From positions 2,510,693-2,574,692 of the forward strand of contig ONZQ02000004.1 of assembly GCA_900312665.1 (NCBI GenBank): a stretch of 64,000 nucleotides of DNA, written 5' to 3'. Below the pieces are notes generated by a model. The model made no database searches, was not told the origin of the DNA, and was given only the letters and a program-made list of their open reading frames with translations. This DNA comes from Cephalotrichum gorgonifer. Lineage: Eukaryota; Ascomycota; Sordariomycetes; Microascales; Microascaceae. The first letter of the stretch is position 1; every line of letters begins with the position of its first letter. The position numbers and the translations under genes are program-made. Positions 11,201 to 21,609 of the stretch are shown piece after piece.

Positions 11201-13144
11201 GTGCTTTCTGGCAGTCTTCAAGAATATTCTTGTACAACTCGGCCGTGCTCAAGGGGAGGTCATTGAGTTGGCGAAGGACCAGTGTCTCTCTCCCAAGTTG
11301 ATTAAGCCTTAGGAGCATGTGCTCAAGGTATCGCATCGCTGGGTATCCCGGGATGGTTAGTATACGCTTAATGAGCGAGGTGAGAAGGGAAACGGGAGCT
11401 TCATACTGTCAGCCTGCTTGGAAAGCCTGGCGATAATCTTCCTCTTGGCCGGCGGCGGCAGCTTTCTCAAGCGACTCAGGTTCTTAAGCCGTTCGACGAT
11501 GACAGTCCGCATATCCGGCAGTACGAGTTCCTTGGTTATTTTGAGGGTGTGCAATTTCGTGGTATCGATATCTGGAGCGAAGCTGTCTGGGTCGCTCGTG
11601 AAGAGGACCTGGATATTCATGTCCCCCGAACCGGATATGTTGCCAAGGATCATATCGATATATTTGCGATCCTTCTCTTCCACTTCGTCCACCCCATCTA
11701 GCACAAGTACCAGGCGCCTCTTGGACTTCTTGGAAAACTTGTTCTGGAACAGAAGCTCCCACATCTTTGCCTCGTCGCTGGGGAGTTCAGGGCTAATGGT
11801 CTTATCCCTTGGCCGCTTCTCGTAGGCCTGGACGTCTGCGACGGCCTCCTCGCGGTAGCCGTTATCCCGGCTTGCGACTTGCAGAGCGCATGAGCGGAGC
11901 ATCTGCGAGGCATGCTTCCGCTCACCGTCTTCGCGGAAGAAGAAGTGCACCACGGACGTGTCGCCGATGAGCTCCCTCTGAAGGGCTTTGACGGCAGTGT
12001 AGGCTAGTGTCGACTTCCCTATGCCAGCAGGACCGGAAACCCAGAGAAGTGGGACCTTCCCGGCCTTAAAGTCGCTAAATTCCGCTTGTGCTGGAACCCA
12101 GCTACATGTTCCGTCGAGGTGGTGAGCCTCAATGTCGGTCAGGTCAGCTCTGTTGTCGAGATCGTACTGCAGGATCGTTTCCAGTGTGCGCATCGCCATG
12201 GACTTGCGGTTACCTGCGTCGACCACCTTCTCCTGTGCGGCTTTCGGGGTCGATATCTGATTGAGTGTGTTTATAACCTGATGTAGCCCCGCAGTATACT
12301 CGCCCTCCTGCCTCGCCAGGACAGTGAGGATCTCGTGGCTTGTATGGGCGGCTTCCTTAGCATGCCCCCTCGACTCGAGCCCCAGCACGTAGTTCTGCTG
12401 CGATAGCGCAAGGTTCTTTTCGATGCTGATATGGACCTGCTTGACATCCTGCCCCAGGCCATCGAGCTTCCTACCACTGTCGAGAGTGTGCTTCAATGTG
12501 GTCAGCATTACAGCAGACTCAAAGCGCTGAAGATGCATGTGCAATGAGTCGAAGGCGCCCTTGAGTTTTGGGTCACTACCATCAATCAGCGCCTTGGCCC
12601 ACTTATTCAGCCTTCCCTTGAGCCTGCATTTGCGTGCAATAGCGCTGAGGGTCATCATGGCAGAGAAGACATTGATCAGGAAGCGGCGGAACTGCCACTC
12701 GCCTGGCATGCGGCTCTCGAGCATGGAGATGCGCTCGAGAAACGAATGCATGATGTCGAAGAAGGAGATGATCATGTCATAGTCCTGCGATACAGCATTG
12801 GAGGCGTTCATAACATAGTTGAAGGCTGTAAGGATAGCGGCACTGGGCGGGAAGGCAGCGCTGGCGGCGTTGGCAATGTGCGTGGCTACACCAATGATGA
12901 TTTCCGAGTTCTTGGATATGAGGCTGCGTAACTTGTCGACTTTCCCCTTGTTATGGCGATATTCGCTGAAGAGGAGCAGCTGCTGTTCCTGCTCGGTCCT
13001 GATGCGGTCGAAGTTGAAGCTAGAGGCTGGGAGGGCGCGGAGATCGGTGCCGCATTCCTCGTAGTACTGAATGAGGGCCTCCTGCCACATCGTCCCGAGG
13101 TCCGTCTCCTCGCTGACAGAGGGGTTATTGTGGGAGAGCGCCAT
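8251..13144 (-). CDS. NLR-type STAND receptor: Goodbye - NACHT - helical repeats - ZZ zinc finger, 1588 aa
   Basis: Exons are 13144-11407, 11338-11044 and 10984-8251 (minus), exactly 1589 codons with the stop. Introns of 68 nt (donor GTATGA, branch TACTAAC) and 59 nt (donor GTAGAT, branch CTGAC) separate them. The open frame extends to 13231 by a GTG only, so the ATG at 13144 is used. Residues about 15-150 match the fungal Goodbye domain (MWQEALIQYYEE, then AFPPSAAILTAFNYVMNAS). The NACHT P-loop GPAGIGKST is near 371-379 and Walker B LVLVLDGVDE near 480. A winged-helix-like part (RYLEHMLLRLNQL) follows. The long C-terminal half is helical and TPR-like without clean repeats, then an acidic linker. 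A ZZ-type finger at about 1480-1525 has CTGC, CYYC, CQDC and CPEGH pairs. STAND proteins oligomerise on ligand binding and trigger the N-terminal effector; here a self/non-self or defence sensor is inferred. Confidence 0.88.
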
Positions 13145-14150
13145 GGTTCCGAGTTGTGGTCTGCGACCGGAGCTCCGTGAAATAAGATCGCGATAAAGTG
13201 AGCTTCTAAGGAAGTAATGGGCAGCACACACGCCTTTTGAACTATTTATTGCCTAGAGCTCAGGGAGGATGGTCCAATCGCGTGGCCCACCTTTGTGCAG
13301 GCTGATAATACAACGCCAGCCCCATCGATGGCTGCTTATCCCTGTCCCAGACTGGGCTCGGGCCGTAACACAGCCACACTCTTCGCTGTAATTGGTTGGC
13401 CAACGAAGGATCTCTACCCCAGGCTTTATGAGTTTGCATGGAAGGATTCAGGTGCCTTGTCTGTCATGCAGCGAGGTTTCGCAGGGCAGTGTTATTGGAC
13501 GAGCTACCAGCCCTGTCAGATTCTATCCATTTTTGGCAAGAATTTGCGGATATTGACGACAACCGGATCGAGTTCCGCCCCCAAACCCGCCAGCCTCATC
13601 CGCCTCTGTAGCCTCGCCGCCCCCACCACATTGCCTCGGCCCCCGTGTTTTCTGGATTCCACGGCGTAAACGGAATTTACCTTAACTGTCCCCTAGCTCG
13701 CTTCCGTTTTTACTCAATCCAGTCGAAAACAGGGTCTCCTTCCACATACCGTTTTCATCCCAACCAACACACCCCCCCCCCCCCCCCCCCTTTACACCTT
13801 TCGATTTCTCCTGGTCTACCCTTTTCAGCTTGCATCCTCACTTTGGATGGAGTTCGATGTGCTATCTCCAACAAATCAAGGGTCACGATATAGCAGGCTT
13901 TGATAGTTCCTCAACCTTGCATTATGCCTGGCCTCTGCCGAGTCCCATCCGGCGAAGAAGCAGACGAGCATCTCCTGCCAGCTGGGGAGGGGGTAGGGAG
14001 CAAAGGATAACAGGCATATGCAAAATATAGCACTGCATCCTCACCACCCTTCTTATACTTTCTCTTCGATTCTGCAAGATGCAACAGGAGCAATTCACTC
14101 CATCCTATCTAAAAGGGGTAAAGAGTAGGAGGAATTTCTGACCGGTCGTC
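13145..14150. other. NLR promoter region and low-complexity spacer
   Basis: This is the upstream region of the minus-strand NLR gene. A homopolymer of 19 C lies at 13772-13790, within a pyrimidine-rich tract. The open frames here have no family resemblance. Confidence 0.5.
13772..13790. repeat. Poly-C homopolymer, 19 nt
   Basis: An uninterrupted run of C follows a CAACCAACACA stretch. Such runs are prone to length errors in sequencing and to slippage. Confidence 0.9.
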
Positions 14151-14279
14151 TGAGCAAGCTGATATTAACACAGATGCATGACGCCCTGTATGTTCCAGAC
14201 TATAACTGACCAGTCAGGCTTGGAATCTCGCACATGATCAACAGAGCGTCTTGTAGAAAGGGGGGGGGGATTGGCTGTA

Positions 14280-14335
14280 GACAGATCATATGATCACTCA
14301 ACAACAGCCTTGGCAAGGTCCAGATCCTGTTTATC
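14280..14335 (+). repeat. Left copy of a diverged direct repeat (AT-richer copy)
   Basis: It shares CAGATCCTGTTYAT and about 40 further positions with 16309-16365. This copy carries mainly T and A where the other has C and G, as expected of RIP. Confidence 0.6.
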
Positions 14336-15760
14336 TATATGACACTGCCTCTCAAGTTCCCTCAACCCTAGATTGGGAATCCTATTCGGTCCTTCCCTTC
14401 CCACCCAAGCTATATATCACAAGGTCTAGATATAAACCAGATAATAGATACCAATCAGGCTCACATATCTTATCATACTATAATAGAGCCTATTATCCGA
14501 GAAGAATAGGGCCAATATCCAGCAGTAAGGAGTAGGCCAGTTGATATGCTGTAGGCAGGTAGAGGTGACAGGGGTTCATAGGCTCCCACACCGGCCCCCC
14601 TCTGAGGTGCATTGCTCGCTATAGAGAGGATGCATGATGCTCTCATGCTGTACTAAAGGGCCAATATACCCTATCCAGGCTTATAAATCCCAATTTATAT
14701 AACTATATCTGTAAGTCTGGTTAGACAGGGAGCAGGAAGAAACCCAATTCCTCTTATAGATATATTGATCAGTATAGAGAATATTGCCCTTTATATAGCC
14801 AACACCACCTTATCCTCTCACCCACAAACCCTACTTTATATAACTAACCTGTAAGTCTGATTAGACAGAGCCAGGCAGATTCACAAACTAAGCCAGTATA
14901 AGATATCATACATTCCTTTATACTCCTCCTGTAGCAGGTCTAGACTGTATGACACTATATAGGTAGCTATGTTGATCCACTTCGAGATTACTACCGGCAA
15001 TGATAAGAGGCCTATCTAAGGAAGGGGAATTTGGAGGAGCCATAGGCATAGGTCCCGGTAACTTCCGGTTGCTCTCTTTCAAGATCTTGCTCCCCTCTCT
15101 TCTCTCTACATCATGCTCCTGAATTCTTAGTTTTCAATACTCGCTCCCCTCCTCAAAGATACCATCTCTTTTCTTACATGTAGCTTTTCCTCCCTTCATC
15201 GTCTCCGACATAATAAAGCAACATACAATCAAGCCATCCAGGCGCCCCTACAAGGCTCGTACACTAGCTTCCACTGGTAGGAAGACACCAAGAGCAGAAT
15301 TGCCTGTAGAGGCAATCGAAGGTGACAGCTCCACCAACTTGGACTTAGAGTGCGAGATGATATTAGGACATAACGACTTTAAGCTCCGCATATCATTTAT
15401 AAGGGGTTATAGGACACCGGAAGGAATCACATAGTACTAGCACCTCTCGCTACCGGAGACCCAGCTCGACCTCCTCCTGCAGTCAACCGACACACCAGAG
15501 TAGAAATTCAGACCATCGGTCTTCTCAGTGAGAATAGAAGATATCCACGAGGTGGTATACAATCAGTGCTCGCTAGTCATATAGGTGATACTGCAGTCTA
15601 GGGGGTCGGTCTCTATATTGCTAAATACAGAGTACATGAGGGGGTGTCTGTTAAAGCTGCTCTGGAGTAAGAATAAGGCACTAAAATCGGAATAGTAAGT
15701 TAGATTCTTATTATTCTATGATCTATATTTTCTCGCTAACCTGATAGGCCCTATAACTTA

Positions 15761-16195
15761 TTGAACAAGATAGCGAGATCTATTGAGCTAGAGATAGGTA
15801 ATGATAAAGATAACCAGATAGCACTTTACTCAGCTGTTGAATATAGAGACAACATTATTATTCGATCGCTACTTGATATAGATATCAATATCAAGATATA
15901 CCAAGAAGGCAGGAGTCTTCTATTAACAGCCACTGAGGATGGACATCTTCAGGTTGTCCAGATACTACTTGAGAAGGAATTCGAACCAGACTTGAAGGAC
16001 AGGCTTGGCCAGACAGCGCTATCTCTAGCTGCTTCGGAAGGACATGTTGAGATTGTGGAGCTGCTGCTTAGCACTGGGAAGGTCGATCCTGAGTCGAAGG
16101 ATCACTATGGCGAGACACCGATATCTCTAGCTGCTTCGGAAGGATATGTGCAGATTGTGGAGCTACTACGTGGTACCAGGGGGTGTCGATCCTAA
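15761..16195 (+). pseudogene. Ankyrin-repeat gene remnant
   Basis: The open frame encodes about 3.5 ankyrin repeats, with cores such as GRSLLLTATEDGHLQVVQ, GQTALSLAASEGHVEIVELLL and GETPISLAASEGYVQIVELL. No ATG starts the frame: the first usable codon is TTG, and stops occur just upstream. At the 3' end the next repeat continues in another frame (the expected VDP-K codons at about 16187-16196 are out of phase), so a small indel breaks it and a stop follows. This looks like the surviving fragment of a larger ankyrin or NACHT-ankyrin gene inside the decayed tract. Confidence 0.6.
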
Positions 16196-16308
16196 GATAG
16201 CCTAGTAGTCAACAGAGCCTTGTTATCACAACCCAGACCTCTGACCAGACCCGGGATATCAAGTGCGTGATTAACATAGCGCATTGTGACAACGGACTAA
16301 GGCCTAGG

Positions 16309-16365
16309 GTCGGTTATGCGGTCACCCAGCAGCGGCCTTGGGGAGGCCCAGATCCTGTTCATCCG
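16309..16365 (+). repeat. Right copy of the diverged direct repeat (GC-richer copy)
   Basis: The pair to 14280-14335, about 2.03 kb downstream in the same orientation. It retains C and G at most of the differing positions. Confidence 0.6.
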
Positions 16366-16567
16366 TGGGCGCATGGAAGGGAGACGTTAGGGAGCATACG
16401 TGACTTCCTGGGGTCGGAACCTAAAGGGGAGCGAAGGGTGAGGGAGGCGGGGAAAAGGGGAGAGACATAACGGACGGTAACGGGACCGCCCGTTCTAGAG
16501 AAGCTGGTTCGTCCGTGCGACCTCCCCACCGACCCCTCACGGGCTCCATCTCGTTGGCATTCGCATA

Positions 16568-16626
16568 AAGGTAAGGAGGGGGACGGGAGGAGGACGGGAG
16601 GGACGAGGGACGGGAGGGACGGCGAG
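16568..16626 (+). repeat. G-rich GGGA/GGAC simple repeat with quadruplex potential
   Basis: Repeated GGAGG, GGGA and ACGGGA units give more than four G-runs of three or more on the plus strand. No coding role is likely: the overlapping frames read only low-complexity sequence. Confidence 0.6.
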
Positions 16627-17299
16627 TTGACCAAAATTTAGATACGGGCTCTCTGGCTTGGGAAAGGTTGTATGGTTTCAAAGAACCACCGTGCTTATTA
16701 CTATGCCCTTGCGCGGACTTCGAGGCGGCTCGCTGGCGCGGATGAAATTCGAGCTTGTTTAACCGACACCAGCGCTCATGAGGCCGGCCAGCCAGATGCC
16801 CAAGGAGCCAAGCATGATCCTCGCCATAGTTATGCCTTCGACCCAATCACTCGAGGGCCCAGGGGAGCAGCCTGATCCTTCGCCGGATAGACCCCTGTCC
16901 GCAGTCTTTTCCTCGGTCCATACTTAGATCATGTCGTGGGAAGACTCGCATGGGTGCCGGGGGAGGGGCAGAAGTGCGGATAGCTGGCCTGGCGAGCCTT
17001 GCTGCGAGTAGCTAGATTGAATTATATATAGTATTCGGAACACGTTGGCGCGAATTGCGTCTTTTGTGACACCGTGCCAGCCCACGGTCTTAATGGATCC
17101 TGGGGGCCATACCAAGGGGCCATAATCCATTGTAGACAACTCGGACTTGGCCATTTCGCCTTGGACCGGAACGAGTGTTACGCGAAAACGAGACGAGAAA
17201 GCCATAAAGTGCGACGAGTGCATCCGCATTCCCCCCTCTCCTTCAACGCGGCGACGACGGCATCGAAGTCCCCAGCATCACGTTTATCTAAAGAAGGTC

Positions 17300-18068
17300 T
17301 CAGATGGCTTGCTTTGAACGGAGTTTCTTTGGATGACCCCCCTTATTTCTGGATAGCTGCTCCAAGAATTCCACCGCGTCTGGATGGAACCTGGCCCTCC
17401 TTTCTCCGGTAGTGTGCCCCCAGATATGAGTCTTGAAGTTGTCTATCCGGTTGAACTCCTTCTCGGGCTCGCAAAAGGGGCAGCGATATTTGTCAGAGTG
17501 GCTACCTTAGGGTCAATATAACGCATTAATAGAATAATTCCGGCCTGAACCTACCCTCTAATGTGTCGTGCGAGGTGTTTACGGGTGACCTTCGCGCGAC
17601 ATCCTGCGACGGGGCAGTCACGGGCGGGTGTTGTCGACGATGAGAGGGATTCATTCTTTGGTTCTTTTTGTCGTGGGACTTGATCCTGATCGGTGAATAG
17701 CAAGTCTTTTATGGCGATGGACCTAGTGGCCTGCGCCTGGCCGTTGTTGGTCGATAGAGGGGCCAAGTAAGGGAGCGCTCGTGGCTGGTCGGGTGGGGGG
17801 TCGGGTCGAGTGGGTGGCTAGGGGCTAGGTCAGTCCATCAAACCGTAGAGAGGAGTTTGTCTAGGTCAGTTCGTACGAAGTCTTTGTCATGGTTCGTGGA
17901 TAGCAAGTCAGATATAGAAATTCGAGCAGGGTTATCGTTTGGGGAAAAGTTGGGTGTGCCAACAGAGTGTAGGTTAGTCTGCTGAGGGGGGTTTGTCGTG
18001 GAGAATGGCCTTGCGGAATCTGGCGGCAACTCCTGGGCGAGGATGGGGCGCGTCCGGTTGGTGTACAT
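17300..18068 (-). CDS. Small C2H2-type zinc-finger protein, 218 aa
   Basis: Exons are 18068-17877, 17817-17555 and 17501-17300 (minus), exactly 219 codons with the stop. Introns of 59 nt (donor GTACGA, branch CTGAC) and 53 nt (donor GTAGGT) are in frame. The N-terminal half is disordered and Pro/Asn-rich. The C-terminal half has two linked fingers: CPVAGCRAKVTRKHLARHIR, then YRCPFCEPEKEFNRIDNFKTH followed by IWGHTTGERRARFHPDAVEF. This matches the fungal pattern in which a CxxC...RxDNFKxH finger precedes a basic RRxRFHPDA tail. Nucleic-acid binding is likely; the target is unknown. The next gene at 18513-19208 is another minus-strand C2H2 gene, possibly an ancient neighbour duplicate, although the two sequences differ. 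Confidence 0.72.
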
Positions 18069-18512
18069 GGAGTCGCTTCTAGCCGTGGCTATTATTAGGG
18101 ATGGTTGGCGGGCTCCTTCTTGAGAGCAAGTCCAAGACTGCGTGGTTGGCTTAGATTTATGGCTCTGTTTGAGGTTGTCTGTCTGTTTGAGGTTGTCTGT
18201 TCTGAAAGTAGAGAGAAGAAAAGAGCAGAGAAAGCAGACATACTGCGAAATGTGCCTTGTGATTTAGCAGGGAGGGGTCATTGCCAAGGCAAGCCTGCCC
18301 ATGTACCTGTAAAATCCGTATGTCAACCATCAATCCAGCTTATATTTTCTTTCCCCTCCTACATCCGGCACACCGCTTGCTCCCAGCACATAGGTGGAAG
18401 ATTTTCGAGATGCAAATTTTCTTATTGAGTAAACCTAAGCTGCCCCGGTAACTTGATATGGTCAGAAAGGAAGAGACAAGTCGTCGGGCATCGTAGGTGG
18501 ATAAGGTCGTGT
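18069..18512. other. Spacer between two minus-strand zinc-finger genes
   Basis: It contains a short direct repeat, (GTTTGAGGTTGTCTGT) x2, at about 18168-18201. No gene was recognised. Confidence 0.4.
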
Positions 18513-19208
18513 TTACCGGCCATGTTTGTTCTTCATGTGTTGCTCGAGACCACCCTTCTGCGAATACTCCTTTTTACAGAGAGGGCACTTATAGGGCTCT
18601 AGACACACTATGCCATGCTTCTTCTTTAAGTGATTCTTGAAGGTAATGGTATCGGTGAGCGGATCCCCACAGCAGACCACGACTTTGGCTTTCAAAATAT
18701 CATCTATATGAACCTTTTGGTGGATACAAAGGAGCCTCGGCCGCAGGGGGGCAGTTGAACAGCCATCGATGGGGCACTCGTGAGAGCGACACATATCTGT
18801 GTCCTCATGCATCAATCCGCATCTCGTGCACTTGTGACTCTTTTTGGGGGGAATCGCATCGCATGGAGGACCTGCTTGTTTGCTTTTACCAGTGTCCGGG
18901 ATGGCCTGCGTCGGCTGCGTCGCGCGGTTCGGAATTTTTGAGTATGCTGCCAGCGTTAGTTTAAACCCCCTGACGTCAGTGGCCGATGACATACCGGTCT
19001 CTTGCAGTATTCCGCCGTCTCCGGCGCCTGTTAGGGGGTGTTTTGGGGATGGAGTGTCCGGGCCCCACGATCCTTGGCCAGGGGGTGGCGGAAAAGCTGG
19101 CTCCGGATTCAAGAAAGGCACGACATCCGGTGCATAAGAAAGGCAATCTTCGCAGGTCTTGCCTGAATGAAAGCAGGAAATGCGGGGATACTTGTACCCG
19201 TCCGCCAT
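18513..19208 (-). CDS. C2H2-type zinc-finger protein, 231 aa, intronless
   Basis: A single open frame starts at an ATG (19208) and ends with a GGLEQHMKNKHGR tail. Paired cysteines appear at the N-terminus (CFHSGKTCEDC). Several Cys/His pairs lie in the C-terminal half: HKCTRCGLMHEDTDMC, CPIDGC, CCGDPLTDTITFKNHLKKKH and YKCPLCKKEYSQKGGLEQH. The last two are good C2H2 fingers. Residues 30-120 are Pro/Gly-rich and disordered. A DNA- or RNA-binding role is inferred. The upstream 19340-19520 segment is duplicated upstream of the Myb-like gene at 21540. Confidence 0.7.
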   Translation of the reverse strand: MADGYKYPRISCFHSGKTCEDCLSYAPDVVPFLNPEPAFPPPPGQGSWGPDTPSPKHPLTGAGDGGILQETGMSSATDVRGFKLTLAAYSKIPNRATQPTQAIPDTGKSKQAGPPCDAIPPKKSHKCTRCGLMHEDTDMCRSHECPIDGCSTAPLRPRLLCIHQKVHIDDILKAKVVVCCGDPLTDTITFKNHLKKKHGIVCLEPYKCPLCKKEYSQKGGLEQHMKNKHGR

Positions 19209-19339
19209 TGTGGGCTTCGGGGGGCGGGGCAGGGAATAAGCGGACGATGGGCAACAGGGTAAAGACTCGCGTGGCGGTGAATGTGGATGTTATAGGATAC
19301 CTGGGGGCATCTGGAACTTTATCTCTTGCTCCTAGCTGT

Positions 19340-19520
19340 CAAGCCTTGTCGCTTGCGTTGGCCCTCAGCGCTCATTCGGCCGGGGAACATGCCGGAGGCG
19401 CCTCGAGATGCGGTTGCAAAGCGTTACCAATATGTGGCGGCAGGATACAAGGATCTTTCGGAGCCTTGGTGTGCGAATATCCCTGCCATCCCACGGAGGC
19501 CAGTGCTGTCCAACCCCGGA
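19340..19520. repeat. Dispersed repeat, copy A (upstream of the C2H2 gene)
   Basis: It shares with 21610-21830, in the same order, the strings GCGTTGGC, GCGCTCATTCGG or GACGCTCATTCGG, CCAATATGTGGCGGCAGG and CCTGCCA. On the minus strand both copies also share RAGATAAAGTTCC beyond one end. Both copies lie 110-160 nt upstream of minus-strand genes. Confidence 0.65.
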
Positions 19521-20039
19521 CAGGGCTACCAGCTCCCAGCTCCCGAGAGGAGGAATGCCAGCCCCAATGAGGACAAGCACCGTCTCAGTATGCATCTCCT
19601 TGCCCCGCTTTGCTGGCGCCCACTAGAGGGGCAACATGGTTATGCTCGAGCTTCTATTCCGGAGCGCAGCCTTCCCGCTCGCCGGCGTGCAAGAGGCAGC
19701 TCACAGCACCATGTTATGCAACACGCAATAACGTAGATTGGAATGTACTTGGCCACCACGCATTCTCAAACGGTTGACCCCTAACCTTGCTGCATACAGC
19801 AGGGATACAAGAGTCACAGCTTCCGGGACAGGGGACAGCCGTGCTGGGCGGTAAACATCCTCGGTTGGATCCAGCATCCGATTACGGACCACCCCTGTTA
19901 TATCCAGGCTCTTAAAAGGCAGTCCAGCCATTAGATTTCCCGTTCCCTTCCGAGCTCTTCAACTCTGGACTATCCGACCAACCCAACTCCGTCGGCATGG
20001 GTCGGAAGACCCCCTCTCTGCAGCAGGCTTCCGGCCATC

Positions 20040-20345
20040 GAACCCGCTCCCGTCAGCAGACTGCGGATGGAGACAAATGGATTGCCCCCCTGCGGAAAAT
20101 CCGTCCGGCGGTGAGTCTATCCTCGTCCCAGAGCTGTTCCAGCGCGGAGGCAATCCATTGACAATCAACACAGGAATCCCCGCCCCCAAACCAGCAGGGA
20201 AAGAGGCACGGCACGACCAATCCAACTCCGTCCACCTCTCGGCTGCAAACTGCGTATGGAGCCAAGCGCTTTGGCCCTGCGGCGGTGAGTTGATCCTCGT
20301 CCTTGTTCTAGGCGAGGGCAATCCATTGACAATTAGGAGCTCCGA
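20040..20345. repeat. Imperfect tandem repeat, two units of ~170 bp
   Basis: Unit 1 and unit 2 share GGCGGTGAGT (20107 and 20281), ATCCTCGTCC and CAATCCATTGACAAT (20151 and 20319). No frame across the pair has a convincing start or family match, so it is left as a repeat rather than a gene. Confidence 0.6.
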
Positions 20346-20699
20346 GATCCTCCCGGTCGTCACAGACTCGCAGCGAAACAGGCCATCTCGAATCCAGGTG
20401 AAGCCATAAAGACGTACTCGGAGATTCTTGACCGGAAGTTGTGCGAAATAAACCGGTGGCTCGATCCGGTAGGTTGTCCGACGAACGCACCGCGGCCTGT
20501 TCTAACTGAGACGGGACCAGACCACGGAAGCCGCCGCCGCTCTGGTGTCTCTCAAAGAACGCGAAGCTCGACCAGGCATCGTCGTCTCGACCACTACCAG
20601 CACCACGTCTACAAAAGCTTCGAGCGAAAGCTTCCCAGGCTCGCAGGAGAAGGGAAAGAATACTGATGTGTTGAGATAGTCGAACATATAGGAAAAGGT

Positions 20700-20850
20700 G
20701 TTACAGCGCTCTCCAGTATTCTTCAATGAAAAGTCCTTTAACCAGTTCCCGACCCATCTTTTGTTACACATTGCTTCGCATGAATCAGTGGTACGCTTAA
20801 GGGTTTTGCTAATTTCGTCCCAGCTCTTTTGCTCATTGTCCAGCGGTCGT
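20700..20850 (-). pseudogene. Frameshifted third Myb-like repeat
   Basis: Past the stop at 20833 the minus strand continues in another frame with NEQKSWDEISKTLKRTTDSC and CNKRW, the same helices as repeat 2. Its DNA is closely similar to repeat 2, but about 14 nt are missing within the part equivalent to NRDDTLKLLRL. The missing bases put the unit out of frame. Confidence 0.65.
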
Positions 20851-21594
20851 ATCTCGCATCAACCTGCTGTATTTGTTTTGGCATGCCGAATCGGTGCGTT
20901 TGAGGGTTTTGCCAATTTCCTTCCAGCTCTTTTGCTCATCGTACAGACGAAGGAGCTTCAGCGTATCGTCCCGGTTCCAGCGGGGTCTCTCCGTGGTTCG
21001 CGTTAATTCGCTGTATTTACTTCGGCATGAGTCTTCGGTACGGTAGAGGCTGTTGCCAATGGCATTGAAGCTCATCCCAGAACGGCGCAGACGAACGAGC
21101 TTATCAACGTCATTTCCCTCCCATTTTCTGCCACTTTTGATCGAAGATTTGGGTGCAGAAAGGTCGCCGGGTGGTCGGTGCGGGGACTGCCCTGAGGTAC
21201 GGTGCATTGTGTCTGCTTGGTGAGCAGGTTCGTAACCCTTGGGAAGTGTGGATGGGCCTGGCTTGTCAGGGGTTTCGCGTGATTTGGGGTCTAGCGTCGT
21301 GATATCTTCGATACTGTCGTCTCGCGAAAGGGCTGTCTCCATACTCAAGACATTGTCTGCCTGGGAAGCTTCCTCGAAAGTCGGTGAAGGAGACGGTAGC
21401 TCTTCGTTGCTGTTGGGGCGGTACGGGCACTCCCTCCCGCACCCCACGCCATAGAAGGGGCAGTAGTAGCCGCAATTTTGCACATAGTCTTCCTGGGTCT
21501 CTATTGTAGAGTTCGGAGCGTCATCAAGCAGCTCGTGCACCTTTGTGAAGTGGAAGGAATGCAGTATTTTGAGAGCATGCCGGAACTTTATCTA
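20833..21594 (-). CDS. Myb/SANT-like protein with two intact repeats; 5' end unresolved
   Basis: The frame is open from just after a TAG near 21594 to the stop at 20833. The first in-frame ATG is at 21342, but the upstream part reads CGYYCPFYGVGCGRECPY, which looks like genuine Cys-rich coding sequence, so a first exon is probably missing from this model. Two Myb-like helix-turn-helix repeats are clear: RKWEGNDVDKLVRLRRSGMS and PRWNRDDTLKLLRLYDEQKS, each followed by an I-x-x-L-x-R-T-x-x-S-C-x-x-K-Y helix. A third unit begins right after and is frameshifted (see 20700-20850), so translation stops early. DNA binding is likely. The 21610-21830 repeat precedes the gene. Confidence 0.6.
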
Positions 21595-21609
21595 CAGGAG
21601 GTTCCTGGC

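Larger units (their letters stand above)
14150..16270. repeat. AT-shifted, RIP-like relic tract with internal repeats
   Basis: The composition shifts to TA-rich sequence with frequent stops in all frames, unlike the flanks. A G10 run sits at 14260-14269. A short motif GTAAGTCTGRTTAGACAG occurs at about 14711 and 14851, some 140 nt apart. The tract is bounded by a diverged direct repeat (about 14280-14335 and 16309-16365) whose copies differ mostly by C/T and G/A transitions. It is best read as a decayed repeat or transposon cluster; no transposase can be recognised. Confidence 0.55.

Noticed and set aside
11357..13231. HET-s-like prion motif or HeLo domain at the N-terminus of the ZZ-NLR
   Set aside because: The N-terminus matches the Goodbye domain, and no amyloid-type repeat is visible upstream of the NACHT.
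13295..13893. Plus-strand ORFs near the poly-C run
   Set aside because: Low complexity, no domain, and they run across a homopolymer.
16359..16846. Minus-strand ORFs rich in Pro/Ser over the G-rich repeat
   Set aside because: Composition is fully explained by the simple repeat.
19959..20363. 134-codon minus-strand ORF with an internal repeat (IVNGLP units)
   Set aside because: It starts at GTG, has no family match and is explained by the DNA-level tandem repeat.
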